A stretch of 64,000 nt of DNA from Actinomycetota bacterium (GTDB lineage: Bacteria > Actinomycetota > Actinomycetes > Nanopelagicales > Nanopelagicaceae), in contig CANKXJ010000001.1 in NCBI GenBank assembly GCA_947487595.1, positions 5,243-69,242 on the forward strand, in the 5' to 3' direction. Positions within the stretch are counted from its first letter, which is position 1. Each line of letters begins with the position of its first letter. Shown in pieces: positions 51,272 to 59,675 of this stretch. Made by a program: the position numbers and the translations under genes. The notes under the pieces are model-generated. The model was not told where the DNA came from. It did not search any database and saw only the letters and a program-made list of their open reading frames with translations.

Positions 51272-52783
51272 ATGCACTATGACGTTGCAATTATCGGTGG
51301 GGGTCATAATGGCCTTGTTGCAGCAACGTATTTAGCTAAAGCTGGCAAATCTGTAGTAATCCTTGAAGCTAATGCAGAGGTGGGCGGAGCAACAACGAGT
51401 GTTCGAGCATTTCCCGAATATGACGCCATGCTCTCTCGTTACTCGTATTTGATTTCACTTCTACCTGACCAAATTGTGAGTGATCTGGGCTTAAATTTTG
51501 AACGCATTTCTCGGACTGTATCTAGCTACACCCCTTACTCTCGAGGCGGTAAAGACTCTGGGCTCTATGTTGCGCGCCAGTGGGATAAAGCAACAGAAGA
51601 TTCATTTAATGAGTTAGATCCAACTGGTGCTGAGTGGGTGGCTTGGCAGGATTTTTATAATGAAATAGCTGAGTTTGCACTCAAAATTGCACCTTCTATG
51701 CTCCATCCCTTAAAGAGTCGAAGTGAATTAAAGGCAGAGATTGACATGCCTCAAGTGTGGGATTACTTGATGGAGCGCCCTATCGGTGAAGTAATTCAAG
51801 CACGCTTTAAGGATGACGTAGTTCGTGGAGTAATTCTGACCGACGCACTGATTGGAACTTTCGCTTCAGCCTATGAAATGCAAGCAAACATCTGCTTTTT
51901 GTATCACTTGATTGGAAATGGAACTGGCGAGTGGAAAGTTCCACGCGGTGGAATGGGAGCTTTAGTTAAAGAGTTAGTGCGTGTGGCAACTGCAGCTGGT
52001 GTGGAGATAAGGGTTAATTCTAGAGTTTCATCGGTTACTACAACTGCAGATAAAGCAACTCTTTCACTAGAAGATGGAACAACAATTACTTCTAGTTATG
52101 TATTGAGCAATGCTGCCCCACAAGTTCTGGCGCAGCTACGTGGAAAAACTCCTCCTATCAGCCTTGAAGGCTCACAGATGAAGATAAATATTTTGTTAAA
52201 GTCATTGCCTAAGTTGAAATCTGGAATGGATCCACGATTAGCTTTTGCTGGAACATTTCATGCCCATGAATCCTTTGCTGAGTGTGAATCAAGCTATTTG
52301 GATGCCAAGGCTGGCAATGTGCCAGGAATGCTTCCTATAGAAATGTACTGTCACACGTTAACTGATCCATCTATTCTTAGCGTTGAACTGCAAGAGCAGG
52401 GATATCAAACTCTCACACTCTTTGGTTTACACACACCAGCCGCCCTCTTTGATGCTGACAATGAAGCCGCTAAAGCTGCTGCACTTACAGCCGCCCTAGC
52501 CTCAATTAATCAGTATTTAGTTGAACCCATTGAAAATATAATCGCGGCTATTGAAATTAAGTCACCCCTGGATATTGAGAGCGAAGTCGGTCTGCCCCGT
52601 GGAAATATCTTCCATAAGGATTTGAGTTTTCCTTTCCGTGAAGATAACCAGCACATACGTTGGGGAGTGGAAACCGATGATGCCCGCATCTTTATTTGTG
52701 GGGCAGGAGCTATTCGTGGCGGTGGCGTAAGCGGTATTCCCGGCCACAACGCAGCAATGGCAGTGCTAGAAGCATCGGCATAG
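51272..52783 (+). CDS. FAD/NAD(P)-dependent oxidoreductase (phytoene-desaturase-like, PYROXD2 group)
   Basis: A 503-residue flavoprotein with an N-terminal dinucleotide motif VAIIGGGHNGLVAATYLAKAG, the second-motif PRGGMGALVKELVR and a C-terminal FAD segment (RIFICGAGAIRGGGVSGIPG, given as ICGAGAIRGGGVSG). The layout resembles the phytoene-dehydrogenase-like PYROXD2 group rather than carotenoid desaturases, and no other carotenoid gene is nearby. Substrate unknown. It starts at ATG 51272 (or GTG 51269), touching the PLP enzyme's stop, and is part of the same run. Confidence 0.85.
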   Translation: MHYDVAIIGGGHNGLVAATYLAKAGKSVVILEANAEVGGATTSVRAFPEYDAMLSRYSYLISLLPDQIVSDLGLNFERISRTVSSYTPYSRGGKDSGLYVARQWDKATEDSFNELDPTGAEWVAWQDFYNEIAEFALKIAPSMLHPLKSRSELKAEIDMPQVWDYLMERPIGEVIQARFKDDVVRGVILTDALIGTFASAYEMQANICFLYHLIGNGTGEWKVPRGGMGALVKELVRVATAAGVEIRVNSRVSSVTTTADKATLSLEDGTTITSSYVLSNAAPQVLAQLRGKTPPISLEGSQMKINILLKSLPKLKSGMDPRLAFAGTFHAHESFAECESSYLDAKAGNVPGMLPIEMYCHTLTDPSILSVELQEQGYQTLTLFGLHTPAALFDADNEAAKAAALTAALASINQYLVEPIENIIAAIEIKSPLDIESEVGLPRGNIFHKDLSFPFREDNQHIRWGVETDDARIFICGAGAIRGGGVSGIPGHNAAMAVLEASA

Positions 52784-52786
52784 GAT
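52781..52786 (+). promoter_or_regulatory. candidate -10 for the cystathionine-gamma-synthase-like gene
   Basis: TAGGAT is 6 bases before ATG 52793; its first three bases are the TAG stop of the oxidoreductase. It may provide an internal promoter. Confidence 0.45.
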
Positions 52787-52792
52787 GAGCAG

Positions 52793-53848
52793 ATGAGCAA
52801 AAAGATTGAAACAAGTGCGATTACTGCTGGACGTCCGCCGATTACACCCGATGCACCACTAAATCCTTCTATAGTTTTAACATCAACTTTTCATTCGGGT
52901 GGACCCATTGGTTATGGTCGTTACGGAAATCAAACGTGGACATCTTTAGAAGAAGCAATTAGTGAGTTAGAAGGCGGACAAACTCTTACATTTTCCTCTG
53001 GCATGGCAGCAATCAGTGCGGTCTTTTCAATTCTGCCCATTGGAGCGCCAATAGTTGCTTCTAATCAAGGCTATAGCGGTGTGATGAGCCTGCTTAATTC
53101 TTTTCATGCAAGTGGCCGGTTAGAAGTCAGATTTGTAGATGTAGTCAACACTCAAGAAGTAATCGATTCTATGAAGGGTGCTGCGCTCATCTGGCTTGAG
53201 TCTCCAACTAATCCATGCCTAGATGTTGCTGATCTTCCAGCGCTAATTGGCGCAGCTAAGAAATTGGGAATTGGTGTGGCAGTAGATAACACTTTTGCAA
53301 CTCCACTTGTTCAAAATCCTTTAGCGATGGGTGCTGACATTGTCATGCACTCGGTTACTAAGTTCTTATCTGGCCATAGCGATGTTTTAATGGGCTCGCT
53401 CTCAACCAATGATCCAGCTCTCTATAAGCGCCTGCATGACTCACGTAGCTTTAATGGATCTATCCCAGGTCCATTTGAAGCCTGGCTAGCTCTGCGGGGA
53501 ATTCGCACATTCCCACTTCGCTTCAATAAATCACAGGAGAGCGCTAAAGAGTTAGTACAGCGACTCTCGAGCCATCCAAAAATTACACGTGTCCGCTACC
53601 CAGGTTTTGGCGCCATTGTTTCTTTTGAAGTTGATGGAACTGCAGAGCAAACCCAAAAGGTCTGTGAATCATCAACAATGATCGCCCACGCCACATCTTT
53701 AGGTGGTGTTGAATCATTGTGGGAGCGCAGACGCCGCTGGCCCATTGAATCTCCAACCGTTCCAGAGCAGCTCATCCGTTTATCGGTGGGTTGTGAGCAT
53801 GTTGATGACATTTGGGACGACATGTCTAGGGCCCTTAACGCTATCTAG
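52793..53848 (+). CDS. cystathionine gamma-synthase/lyase-like PLP enzyme
   Basis: A 351-residue Cys/Met-metabolism PLP enzyme. TSTFHSGGPIGYGRYGNQTW, TLTFSSGMAAISAV, LIWLESPTNPCLDVADLP and the PLP lysine in HSVTKFLSGHSDVLMG are typical, with the C-terminal SLGGVESLWERRRRWP. Whether it synthesises or cleaves cystathionine cannot be told from this alone. At 351 residues it is a little shorter than the usual 380-400. It follows the FAD oxidoreductase by 9 bases. Confidence 0.87.
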   Translation: MSKKIETSAITAGRPPITPDAPLNPSIVLTSTFHSGGPIGYGRYGNQTWTSLEEAISELEGGQTLTFSSGMAAISAVFSILPIGAPIVASNQGYSGVMSLLNSFHASGRLEVRFVDVVNTQEVIDSMKGAALIWLESPTNPCLDVADLPALIGAAKKLGIGVAVDNTFATPLVQNPLAMGADIVMHSVTKFLSGHSDVLMGSLSTNDPALYKRLHDSRSFNGSIPGPFEAWLALRGIRTFPLRFNKSQESAKELVQRLSSHPKITRVRYPGFGAIVSFEVDGTAEQTQKVCESSTMIAHATSLGGVESLWERRRRWPIESPTVPEQLIRLSVGCEHVDDIWDDMSRALNAI

Positions 53849-53870
53849 CGCAGGAAAGTGCAATAGAGAG

Positions 53871-53876
53871 TATTTT
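53871..53876 (+). promoter_or_regulatory. candidate leaderless -10 for the small membrane protein pair
   Basis: TATTTT is 6 bases before ATG 53883. Confidence 0.55.
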
Positions 53877-53882
53877 TATCTC

Positions 53883-54032
53883 ATGGTTAAAGCCTTCCGC
53901 CGAATAATCGCAGCAGTAACAGTTGCTGTGTTGGCTTTTCGCGCCGTGGGCTCTTTTCTTTCATGGATAGAGCATCAAGAAGACACCGTGGCAGATACGT
54001 GGATTGATGAAGATGAGTTTGAAGATGTCTGA
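53883..54032 (+). CDS. small single-span membrane protein
   Basis: A 49-residue protein with a basic start (MVKAFRR), a hydrophobic helix (about residues 8-26, IIAAVTVAVLAFRAVGSF) and an acidic tail ending DEDEFEDV. It is supported by the leaderless-type TATTTT hexamer at the right spacing and by an 8-base overlap with the next membrane gene (ATGTCTGA), a junction seen elsewhere in this window. No family is recognised. Confidence 0.65.
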   Translation: MVKAFRRIIAAVTVAVLAFRAVGSFLSWIEHQEDTVADTWIDEDEFEDV

Positions 54033-54408
54033 TTCAACATACGTTGCAGGAACATGCAACATTGGACAGAAAGAGATTCGTAGAAGGCAGTTCGTTGCAC
54101 TTGTTGGCCTATTTCTCTCCGTATCATCTTTGGTTGCAATGATTTCTGTGAGCGCACCTACAGGAGCGCGAGTGGGAATATTTCTACCTTTAATGGTGGC
54201 AGCAGTGGGATATGTCCAATCCCGCAGTAAGTTTTGTCTTGCCTACGGCTTTGCTGGCACGTTCAATTTCGGCAAACTCGGTGACTTATCACGCGTAAGT
54301 AACCCACAAGATAAAGCAGCTGATCGCGCCACAGCGCTAAAGATTCTTGGTAAATCATTCCTGCTTGCCTCTATAGCAACATTGGTGGTTTTAGTACTAC
54401 CCTTCTAA
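54025..54408 (+). CDS. hypothetical integral membrane protein
   Basis: A 127-residue membrane protein with about three to four helices (about residues 24-43, 48-66 and 103-125). GTCNIGQKEIRRR at the N-terminus and SRSKFCLAYGFAGTFNFGK after the second helix look conserved, with single cysteines in both segments, and resemble a small actinobacterial/Chloroflexi membrane family I cannot name. ATG 54025 overlaps the preceding small gene by 8 bases; longer starts within that gene are unlikely. Confidence 0.72.
   Translation: MSDSTYVAGTCNIGQKEIRRRQFVALVGLFLSVSSLVAMISVSAPTGARVGIFLPLMVAAVGYVQSRSKFCLAYGFAGTFNFGKLGDLSRVSNPQDKAADRATALKILGKSFLLASIATLVVLVLPF
54398..54403 (+). promoter_or_regulatory. candidate leaderless -10 for the HPF-like gene
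   Basis: TACCCT is 7 bases before ATG 54411 and lies in the last codons of the membrane protein gene. Confidence 0.55.
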
Positions 54409-54410
54409 GC

Positions 54411-54749
54411 ATGAAGATACAAATTCATGCACGTAACGCCGAACTTGCCGAAGATTTTAGAGAGATAGCGCAAGAGAAATTAAATTCCATGGAGCGCTTT
54501 GGTGTGGTCATTGACCGCGTTGAAGTAGAGATACTTCATGAAACCAATCCACGTTTAGGTAAGCACTCACACCGAGTGATTCTCACTTCTCATGGTTCAG
54601 GACCACTGCTTCGCGCCGAAGCTAGCGAGTTCAATGATCTAGCTGCCTTTGATGGCGCAATGAAGAGCTTTGATATTCAAATCCGTAAGATTCATGAAAA
54701 AAGCAAAAATCACAGTCGAGAAACGTTGAGAGATAAAGAGATAGTTTAG
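54411..54749 (+). CDS. short HPF/RaiA-like ribosome hibernation factor
   Basis: A 112-residue protein with the beta-alpha-beta-beta-beta-alpha pattern of the ribosome-associated inhibitor family: KIQIHARNAELAEDFREIAQEKLNSMERF, a strand VIDRVEVEILHETN, and a late helix FDGAMKSFDIQIRKI. It lacks the C-terminal dimerisation domain of the long actinobacterial HPF. It may bind the 30S A/P sites and silence ribosomes in stasis. Its TACCCT hexamer gives it its own promoter. The lone short form, far from secA, is unusual for the phylum. Confidence 0.8.
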   Translation: MKIQIHARNAELAEDFREIAQEKLNSMERFGVVIDRVEVEILHETNPRLGKHSHRVILTSHGSGPLLRAEASEFNDLAAFDGAMKSFDIQIRKIHEKSKNHSRETLRDKEIV

Positions 54750-54757
54750 CCTGCGAG

Positions 54758-56365
54758 TTAAGCCAAGATCCAGGCAGTTGAAAGTGCCGGAATCACCTTT
54801 TTTCCATCTCGAGCATCTACGGTGCCGCCACTAACGATTAATAGTTTTCCATCTGCATCACACTCTTTGGCAGAATCTGAAAGATTCATGACGACTGTGA
54901 TTGCTCCTCTGACATAAGAGAGCAAAGAATCCCCTTTTTGCCCGTGTTGGGATGACTCAAGCCAGGTAATTCCACCTGCTCCAACTAAGAACTCTTTGCG
55001 CAGCTGCAGTGCAGTTTTATACAAATGTAAAGAACTCTTAGGATCAGCTAATTCATTCTCAACAGTTAAATCTTTCCAGCTCTGGGAAATTGGAAGCCAT
55101 GGCTTTCCAGTACTAAATCCAAAGGGGGTTGTGTCTCCACTCCAAGGAAGTGGCACGCGCGCACCATCTCTGCCCTTACTTGGAGCATTGCTTCTAAAAA
55201 ACATTGGATCTTGTCGATCTGAATCCTGTAATTGACCATCAGGTAGTCCTAATTCTTGACCCGCAAAAACATATGTAGAGCCAGGCAGACCAAAAACAAA
55301 GAGCGCAAGTGCACGTGCTTGTTCTTCACCAATGCGGCTAGCCACACGAGGTGAATCGTGATTGCTCAGCGCCCACGTAGGCAGGGCATTAACTGCTGCA
55401 TTGAGTGAAATTGATCGTTCAACCACACCGAATAGCACATCTGAATTAAAGTCAGCAGTCAGCAAATCAAAGTTGAAGACTTGATGGAGCTCATCTGCTC
55501 GAACATAACGAGTTGCATTCACAGGGGGATGAACCCAGGCCTCAGCAACTGCCATGATCTCGCGGTCACCATATGAATCAAAGAGTTTGCGCCATTTTCT
55601 ATAAATCTCATGCACACCTTGGCGATCAAAGTAGGGAACGGTGAGCAAGAGTGCATTGCGCTTTTCAAAATCCATCGCTACATCAAGACGCAAGGCATCA
55701 CTTAGACCCTGTGGATCATGGTGATTGGTTAAAACATCTTCTTTGACCAATCCGTGTGCCACATCTATTCTGAAACCATCCACGCCTAAATCAATCCAAA
55801 AGCGCAAAGTCTTTTCAAAGTCAGCATTCACTTCAGGGTTTTCCCAATTCAAATCTGGTTGTGTTGAATCAAAAAGGTGTAAATAGAACTGTCCGTCTTC
55901 TACCTGGGTCCATGATGGGCCACCAAAGATTGAAATCCAGTTATTAGGGGGAGATCCATCTTCATTTGCATCATAGAAATGGAATCGCGCACGCTCTTTA
56001 GAACCGCGGCCAGCTTTCAAGGCTGCCTGAAACCATTCATGTTGATCAGAGAAGTGATTAGGAACGATATCGGCAATCACTCGAAGATTGCGCTTATGAG
56101 CTTGTGCGATTAACTCTTTGGCATCATCAAGATTTCCAAAGCGTGAATCAACATCGCGGGGATTAGCAACGTCATATCCACCATCTTTATTGGGGGATGT
56201 GTAAAAAGGGCTCAACCAAATTGCATCCACACCTAGGCTTGTCACATAATCCAACTTGCTTGTGACTCCAGGTAGATCGCCCTCACCATCGCCATTGCTA
56301 TCAAAGAATGAGCGTGGGTAGATCTGATAAATCGTGGCTTCTTTCCACCACGGCGCGGAGTTCAT
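54758..56365 (-). CDS. GH13 alpha-glucosidase (oligo-1,6-glucosidase-like)
   Basis: A 535-residue family 13 hydrolase acting on alpha-glucosides. WWKEATIYQIYPRSFFDSNGDGEGDLPGV opens it (parts IYQIYPRSF and NGDGEGDLPG shown), the nucleophile is in GFRIDVAHG, the acid/base Glu in AVAEAWVHP and the third carboxylate in LSNHDSPRV. No signal peptide is present, so it acts in the cytoplasm on imported malto- or isomalto-oligosaccharides or sucrose-like sugars. TAAATT is 6 bases before its ATG. Confidence 0.92.
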   Translation of the reverse strand: MNSAPWWKEATIYQIYPRSFFDSNGDGEGDLPGVTSKLDYVTSLGVDAIWLSPFYTSPNKDGGYDVANPRDVDSRFGNLDDAKELIAQAHKRNLRVIADIVPNHFSDQHEWFQAALKAGRGSKERARFHFYDANEDGSPPNNWISIFGGPSWTQVEDGQFYLHLFDSTQPDLNWENPEVNADFEKTLRFWIDLGVDGFRIDVAHGLVKEDVLTNHHDPQGLSDALRLDVAMDFEKRNALLLTVPYFDRQGVHEIYRKWRKLFDSYGDREIMAVAEAWVHPPVNATRYVRADELHQVFNFDLLTADFNSDVLFGVVERSISLNAAVNALPTWALSNHDSPRVASRIGEEQARALALFVFGLPGSTYVFAGQELGLPDGQLQDSDRQDPMFFRSNAPSKGRDGARVPLPWSGDTTPFGFSTGKPWLPISQSWKDLTVENELADPKSSLHLYKTALQLRKEFLVGAGGITWLESSQHGQKGDSLLSYVRGAITVVMNLSDSAKECDADGKLLIVSGGTVDARDGKKVIPALSTAWILA

Positions 56366-56371
56366 AAGGCG

Positions 56372-56377
56372 AATTTA
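56372..56377 (-). promoter_or_regulatory. candidate leaderless -10 for the alpha-glucosidase
   Basis: Minus-strand TAAATT is 6 bases before ATG 56365. Confidence 0.6.
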
Positions 56378-56529
56378 GGTGAGCATCATGAACTCAAGCA
56401 ATGCAAGAATACTGAAACTATGGTCAGTAATGTCTCGCTTTTATAACGATTTAATCTTTAGGACAGGCTTCAACTTCACAGACCAATGTGTTCATCTCTG
56501 TCGATGATTAGTCAAGTTCAGTAAATTCT

Positions 56530-56979
56530 TTATCGGGTTGGAGAAGGTGAAGATTTCTTATCTTTCATCTTATTCAGGGGTGCCATTTCAACTGGCTTAA
56601 TCGGCTTCACAGGAGGGGTTGGTAGGGCACCGAGCGCTGTAATTGCTACATCGCGAGCAACGCTAGCTGTGGTTACTGCGATTTTTTCTTTAGAAAGAAT
56701 TTCATTCTTAGCAGAAGCAGTTTTTGCTAATTTCAACGCTGTGCGAGCGTCACGGTGCGCTGTTTCAACGGCGAGCATGAATGTACGATTTATTTGTTTG
56801 CGAGCCTTTTCGCGCACCACAACTAAATTACGGAATAGATCTAAATCCATTTTGTATTGATTCATCAACATTTGATAATCGGGAGAAGGCGAGGGTGTTG
56901 GTTCAGCTGATGCAGATTGGGAGGTGGAAAAGAGCAGGGTCAGGGAGATAACAAGTAGTGCTGTCCCTCGCGTTCTCAT
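56530..56979 (-). CDS. small secreted protein of unknown function
   Basis: A 149-residue exported protein: signal peptide (MRTRGTALLVISLTLLFSTS...ASAE), a Pro/Ser/Thr linker PTPSPSPD, a long helical, charged middle (residues about 45-115, rich in Ala, Lys and Arg) and a Pro/Lys-rich tail (PTPPVKPIKPVEMAPL) ending in KKSSPSPTR. It resembles no family I know. It is divergent from the two-component system at 57 kb. The ATG at 56994 is an alternative start. Confidence 0.72.
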   Translation of the reverse strand: MRTRGTALLVISLTLLFSTSQSASAEPTPSPSPDYQMLMNQYKMDLDLFRNLVVVREKARKQINRTFMLAVETAHRDARTALKLAKTASAKNEILSKEKIAVTTASVARDVAITALGALPTPPVKPIKPVEMAPLNKMKDKKSSPSPTR

Positions 56980-57078
56980 GCCTAAATGATGCATCTATCT
57001 GTTGTGATTTTTCTGTGAAATGGCCTTGGAGAGTGAAAATTTATTGGATTTAGCCCCCCATCATGCAAGAGTGGCCCT

Positions 57079-57762
57079 ATGGCGCAGCTAATTATGATCG
57101 TTGATGATGAACCAGGGGTCCGAGCACTTCTCAATGACACCTTGCGCATCGCCGGCTTTGAGACCGTGGAAGCAACTGATGGAATGTCTGCGTTAACGCT
57201 CTTGCGAACTCATAAGCCAGATCTCTTAGTTATCGATATCAATATGCCGCTCATGGATGGATTTGAATTAGTTGAGCGCTTGCGCACCAACAATGACTTA
57301 ACGCCAGTGCTTATGCTCACAGCACGTGAAGATAAAGCTGATATCACTCGTGGCTTAAAAATTGGTGCCGATGATTATGTTGTTAAGCCCTTTGGAATTG
57401 AAGAGCTGATTCTGCGTATTAAAGCAATTTTGCGCCGTTCAACTAAAAATGTTGATGCTCCTTCTCTTCTCTCATGTGGTCCTATCTCAATCGATGATGA
57501 TCAGCACTTAGTAACTTTCAACGGTGAAGGTGTAGATCTTTCGCCAACCGAGTATCGCTTGTTACAGATTTTGATTGAGAAAAAGGGCAGAGTCCTTAGC
57601 AAGAACCTACTGCTGGACGAGGTCTGGGGAATCACTTTTGAATCTGAGAGCACTGTCGTTGACACCTATATTTCGTATCTGCGCAAGAAACTGCACCGAG
57701 ATGGCTTTGAAGGTATTAAAACAGTTCGTGGTGTGGGATTTCAAATCCAGGAGCCTAAATAG
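57079..57762 (+). CDS. OmpR/PhoB-type response regulator
   Basis: A 227-residue regulator with receiver acidic pocket VDDEPG, the phospho-Asp in LLVIDINMPLMDG, KPFGIEELI, and a winged-helix domain with SPTEYRLLQILIEKKGRVLS and VDTYISYLRKKLH...VRGVGFQIQE. It partners the kinase whose ATG lies 5 bases past its stop. No leaderless hexamer or strong ribosome binding site is visible at ATG 57079. It may control the divergent secreted protein; this is inference. Confidence 0.92.
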   Translation: MAQLIMIVDDEPGVRALLNDTLRIAGFETVEATDGMSALTLLRTHKPDLLVIDINMPLMDGFELVERLRTNNDLTPVLMLTAREDKADITRGLKIGADDYVVKPFGIEELILRIKAILRRSTKNVDAPSLLSCGPISIDDDQHLVTFNGEGVDLSPTEYRLLQILIEKKGRVLSKNLLLDEVWGITFESESTVVDTYISYLRKKLHRDGFEGIKTVRGVGFQIQEPK

Positions 57763-57767
57763 TCTTC

Positions 57768-58916
57768 ATGAAAAATAGAACTCGGCAACTTATCTCAACC
57801 GCTCTCATTACTTCGGTTTTATCAATTCTCATTGGCGGCTTTGCAGTGGTGAGCACATACAACAGCCAGATTGCACTTATTGATAAACACCTTGATCAAG
57901 TTGAAAGTGACATTCGCGTAAATCCGATGGATGCCGTCAGTATTGCCCTGCTCAGTATCGAACAAAACAATTTTGATTTTACTTTAGGTTTTGCAACTCC
58001 TAGCGATGAACTAACTATTTTGCGTGAATCTGTTGGCACACCACTAAATGGTCCAGATCTTCGAGTTCGCAATATTCCAATCCCTGAAGGGGATATATTG
58101 ATAGTTGCTGCTTCCTTAGTAGATATCAATCGCTCTCTTGATAATAATCTCTGGAAACTTCTAATTTTTATTATCCTTGCCAACATCCTTGCCTCGATTG
58201 CAGCATCACTCCTCTCTCGCTCTGGAGCCTTGGCACAAGAGCGAGCACAGCGACAGAAGATGCAGGAGTTCATAGGCGATGCTGCACATGAACTGCGTAC
58301 ACCTATGACTGTAGTCAAGGGTTATGCCGAGCTTCTCAAAGGCAAGCAGCTAGACCCAGAACGAGAAAGTGCTGCCTTTGATCGACTCAATAGTGAGTTA
58401 AAGCGAATGGAGTTTTTGATTGGTGATTTGTTGATGTTGGCGCAGCTAGGAGAAGAAGGAAATATTGAGTTTGAAAGTATTGATATTGCCCAATTAGTAC
58501 GTGAAAGCGTCTCTGACTTTAAGGAGATAGCACCCACTCATCCAGTTACAACGCAGATTGATGAGAGTGCCGTATTAGTTGGTTCTGAAAAGTATTTGCA
58601 GCGCTTTATCCAAAACGCACTAACCAATATTCGTTTACACACTCCGGCAAGTACCCCTGTTCGAGTCAGCGTTAAAGCTGAAAAGCAGATCACAATCATT
58701 ATTGAAGACAGCGGCCCGGGATTGCCCCCTGAATCATATGGAGAGAAAATCCGTGGACTCAAGCGCTTTGATAGATCCCGTTCCCGAGACAATGGCGGCA
58801 CTGGTCTGGGAATGAGCATCATGAACGCAGTGATTGAAAGACATAAGGGAACTTTTACTCTTCGCAAGAGCGAACTTGGTGGCTTGGCAATTGAAGTTCA
58901 CCTGCCTCGCACTTAG
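57768..58916 (+). CDS. sensor histidine kinase
   Basis: A 382-residue membrane kinase: helix one about residues 9-30, a small extracytoplasmic domain of about 90 residues, helix two about 122-144, HisKA with GDAAHELRTPMTVVKGYAELL and HATPase with FIQNALTNIRLHT (N box), IEDSGPGLPPE and GGTGLGMSIM. No HAMP-like linker is obvious between helix two and the dimerisation helices. It forms a pair with the upstream regulator. The signal is unknown. Confidence 0.92.
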   Translation: MKNRTRQLISTALITSVLSILIGGFAVVSTYNSQIALIDKHLDQVESDIRVNPMDAVSIALLSIEQNNFDFTLGFATPSDELTILRESVGTPLNGPDLRVRNIPIPEGDILIVAASLVDINRSLDNNLWKLLIFIILANILASIAASLLSRSGALAQERAQRQKMQEFIGDAAHELRTPMTVVKGYAELLKGKQLDPERESAAFDRLNSELKRMEFLIGDLLMLAQLGEEGNIEFESIDIAQLVRESVSDFKEIAPTHPVTTQIDESAVLVGSEKYLQRFIQNALTNIRLHTPASTPVRVSVKAEKQITIIIEDSGPGLPPESYGEKIRGLKRFDRSRSRDNGGTGLGMSIMNAVIERHKGTFTLRKSELGGLAIEVHLPRT

Positions 58917-58919
58917 ACT
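58914..58919 (+). promoter_or_regulatory. candidate leaderless -10 for the first methyltransferase
   Basis: TAGACT is 6 bases before GTG 58926; its first three bases are the TAG stop of the kinase. Confidence 0.55.
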
Positions 58920-58925
58920 TAATGG

Positions 58926-59672
58926 GTGAAACTACTTACATTAGTGTTCTTGCTTGCCATTGGACTAGGCCTTGCCTATTGCATTCGCTCATTGCGAGCA
59001 CTTCACCAAAAAGTAAATACTAGAATTGCCCGTGAAATAGCGGCATCAACCAAAGAGTTAAAAGCAGAACTGTGGCAGTCCTATCGCCAAACTGAGGCGA
59101 TGCAACAACTGCTATCCCTTCTAAAATTCAGCGCACCCGTTCCACCTACGCGCAGCTGGGCAGCGTCCCCAGATCTCCTCTTAACTCTGGCTCAATTAGT
59201 TCGCACCCATAATCCTAAATTAGTTGTTGAGCTTGGCTCAGGTGTTTCCACATTGGTAGTTGCAAAAGCTGGAGCCAAGAAAGTAATTAGTATTGATAAC
59301 TCAGCCGAGTTTGCCAATAAAACCCGAGAGATTTTAAGAGAGCACAAAGTGCGTGGTGTTGAGATTAGGGTTGCAGTACTCAAAGCCCATATTGCAGGAG
59401 TTGATTGGTATGACACCGCAGTCATTAAGGATTTAAAGCGCATTGACTTATTGATTGTTGATGGCCCACCTGGATCCAAAAATCCAGAGGCACGTATGCC
59501 AGCTCGCGCAGAGTTCATCGCCAAACTCTCACCCAAGGCAATCATTGTTATTGATGATGTTAATCGTGAAGGTGAGCGCAAGTTAGCTGAGAGTTTTGCT
59601 AAAGCCCTTCCTAATCACGTTCTCACTATCTATCCCCATGAAAAGGGCACAGCGGTAATTTCGCCTAAATAA
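58926..59672 (+). CDS. membrane-anchored class I SAM-dependent methyltransferase
   Basis: A 248-residue protein with an N-terminal hydrophobic helix (residues 2-20), a charged helix, then a Rossmann methyltransferase: motif I LVVELGSGVSTLVVAKAG, motif II VISIDNSAEFANKTREIL, DLLIVDGPPGSKNPEARMPA and a late AIIVIDDVNREGE. The layout matches Methyltransf_24-type enzymes that modify sugars or other surface molecules. Substrate unknown. It starts at GTG 58926, behind the kinase with a TAGACT hexamer. Confidence 0.85.
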   Translation: MKLLTLVFLLAIGLGLAYCIRSLRALHQKVNTRIAREIAASTKELKAELWQSYRQTEAMQQLLSLLKFSAPVPPTRSWAASPDLLLTLAQLVRTHNPKLVVELGSGVSTLVVAKAGAKKVISIDNSAEFANKTREILREHKVRGVEIRVAVLKAHIAGVDWYDTAVIKDLKRIDLLIVDGPPGSKNPEARMPARAEFIAKLSPKAIIVIDDVNREGERKLAESFAKALPNHVLTIYPHEKGTAVISPK

Positions 59673-59675
59673 CCC

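Noticed and set aside
49039..56365. LacI protein as regulator of the GH13 alpha-glucosidase
   Set aside because: I could not find a LacI-type palindrome (with central CG) in the 56366-56529 spacer, and the genes are 5 kb apart; left only as a possibility.
57063..57100. Second upstream ORF (MQEWPYGANYDR) before the response regulator
   Set aside because: It overlaps the regulator's start in another frame but lacks a TANNNT hexamer at leaderless spacing and a ribosome binding site, unlike the helicase case.
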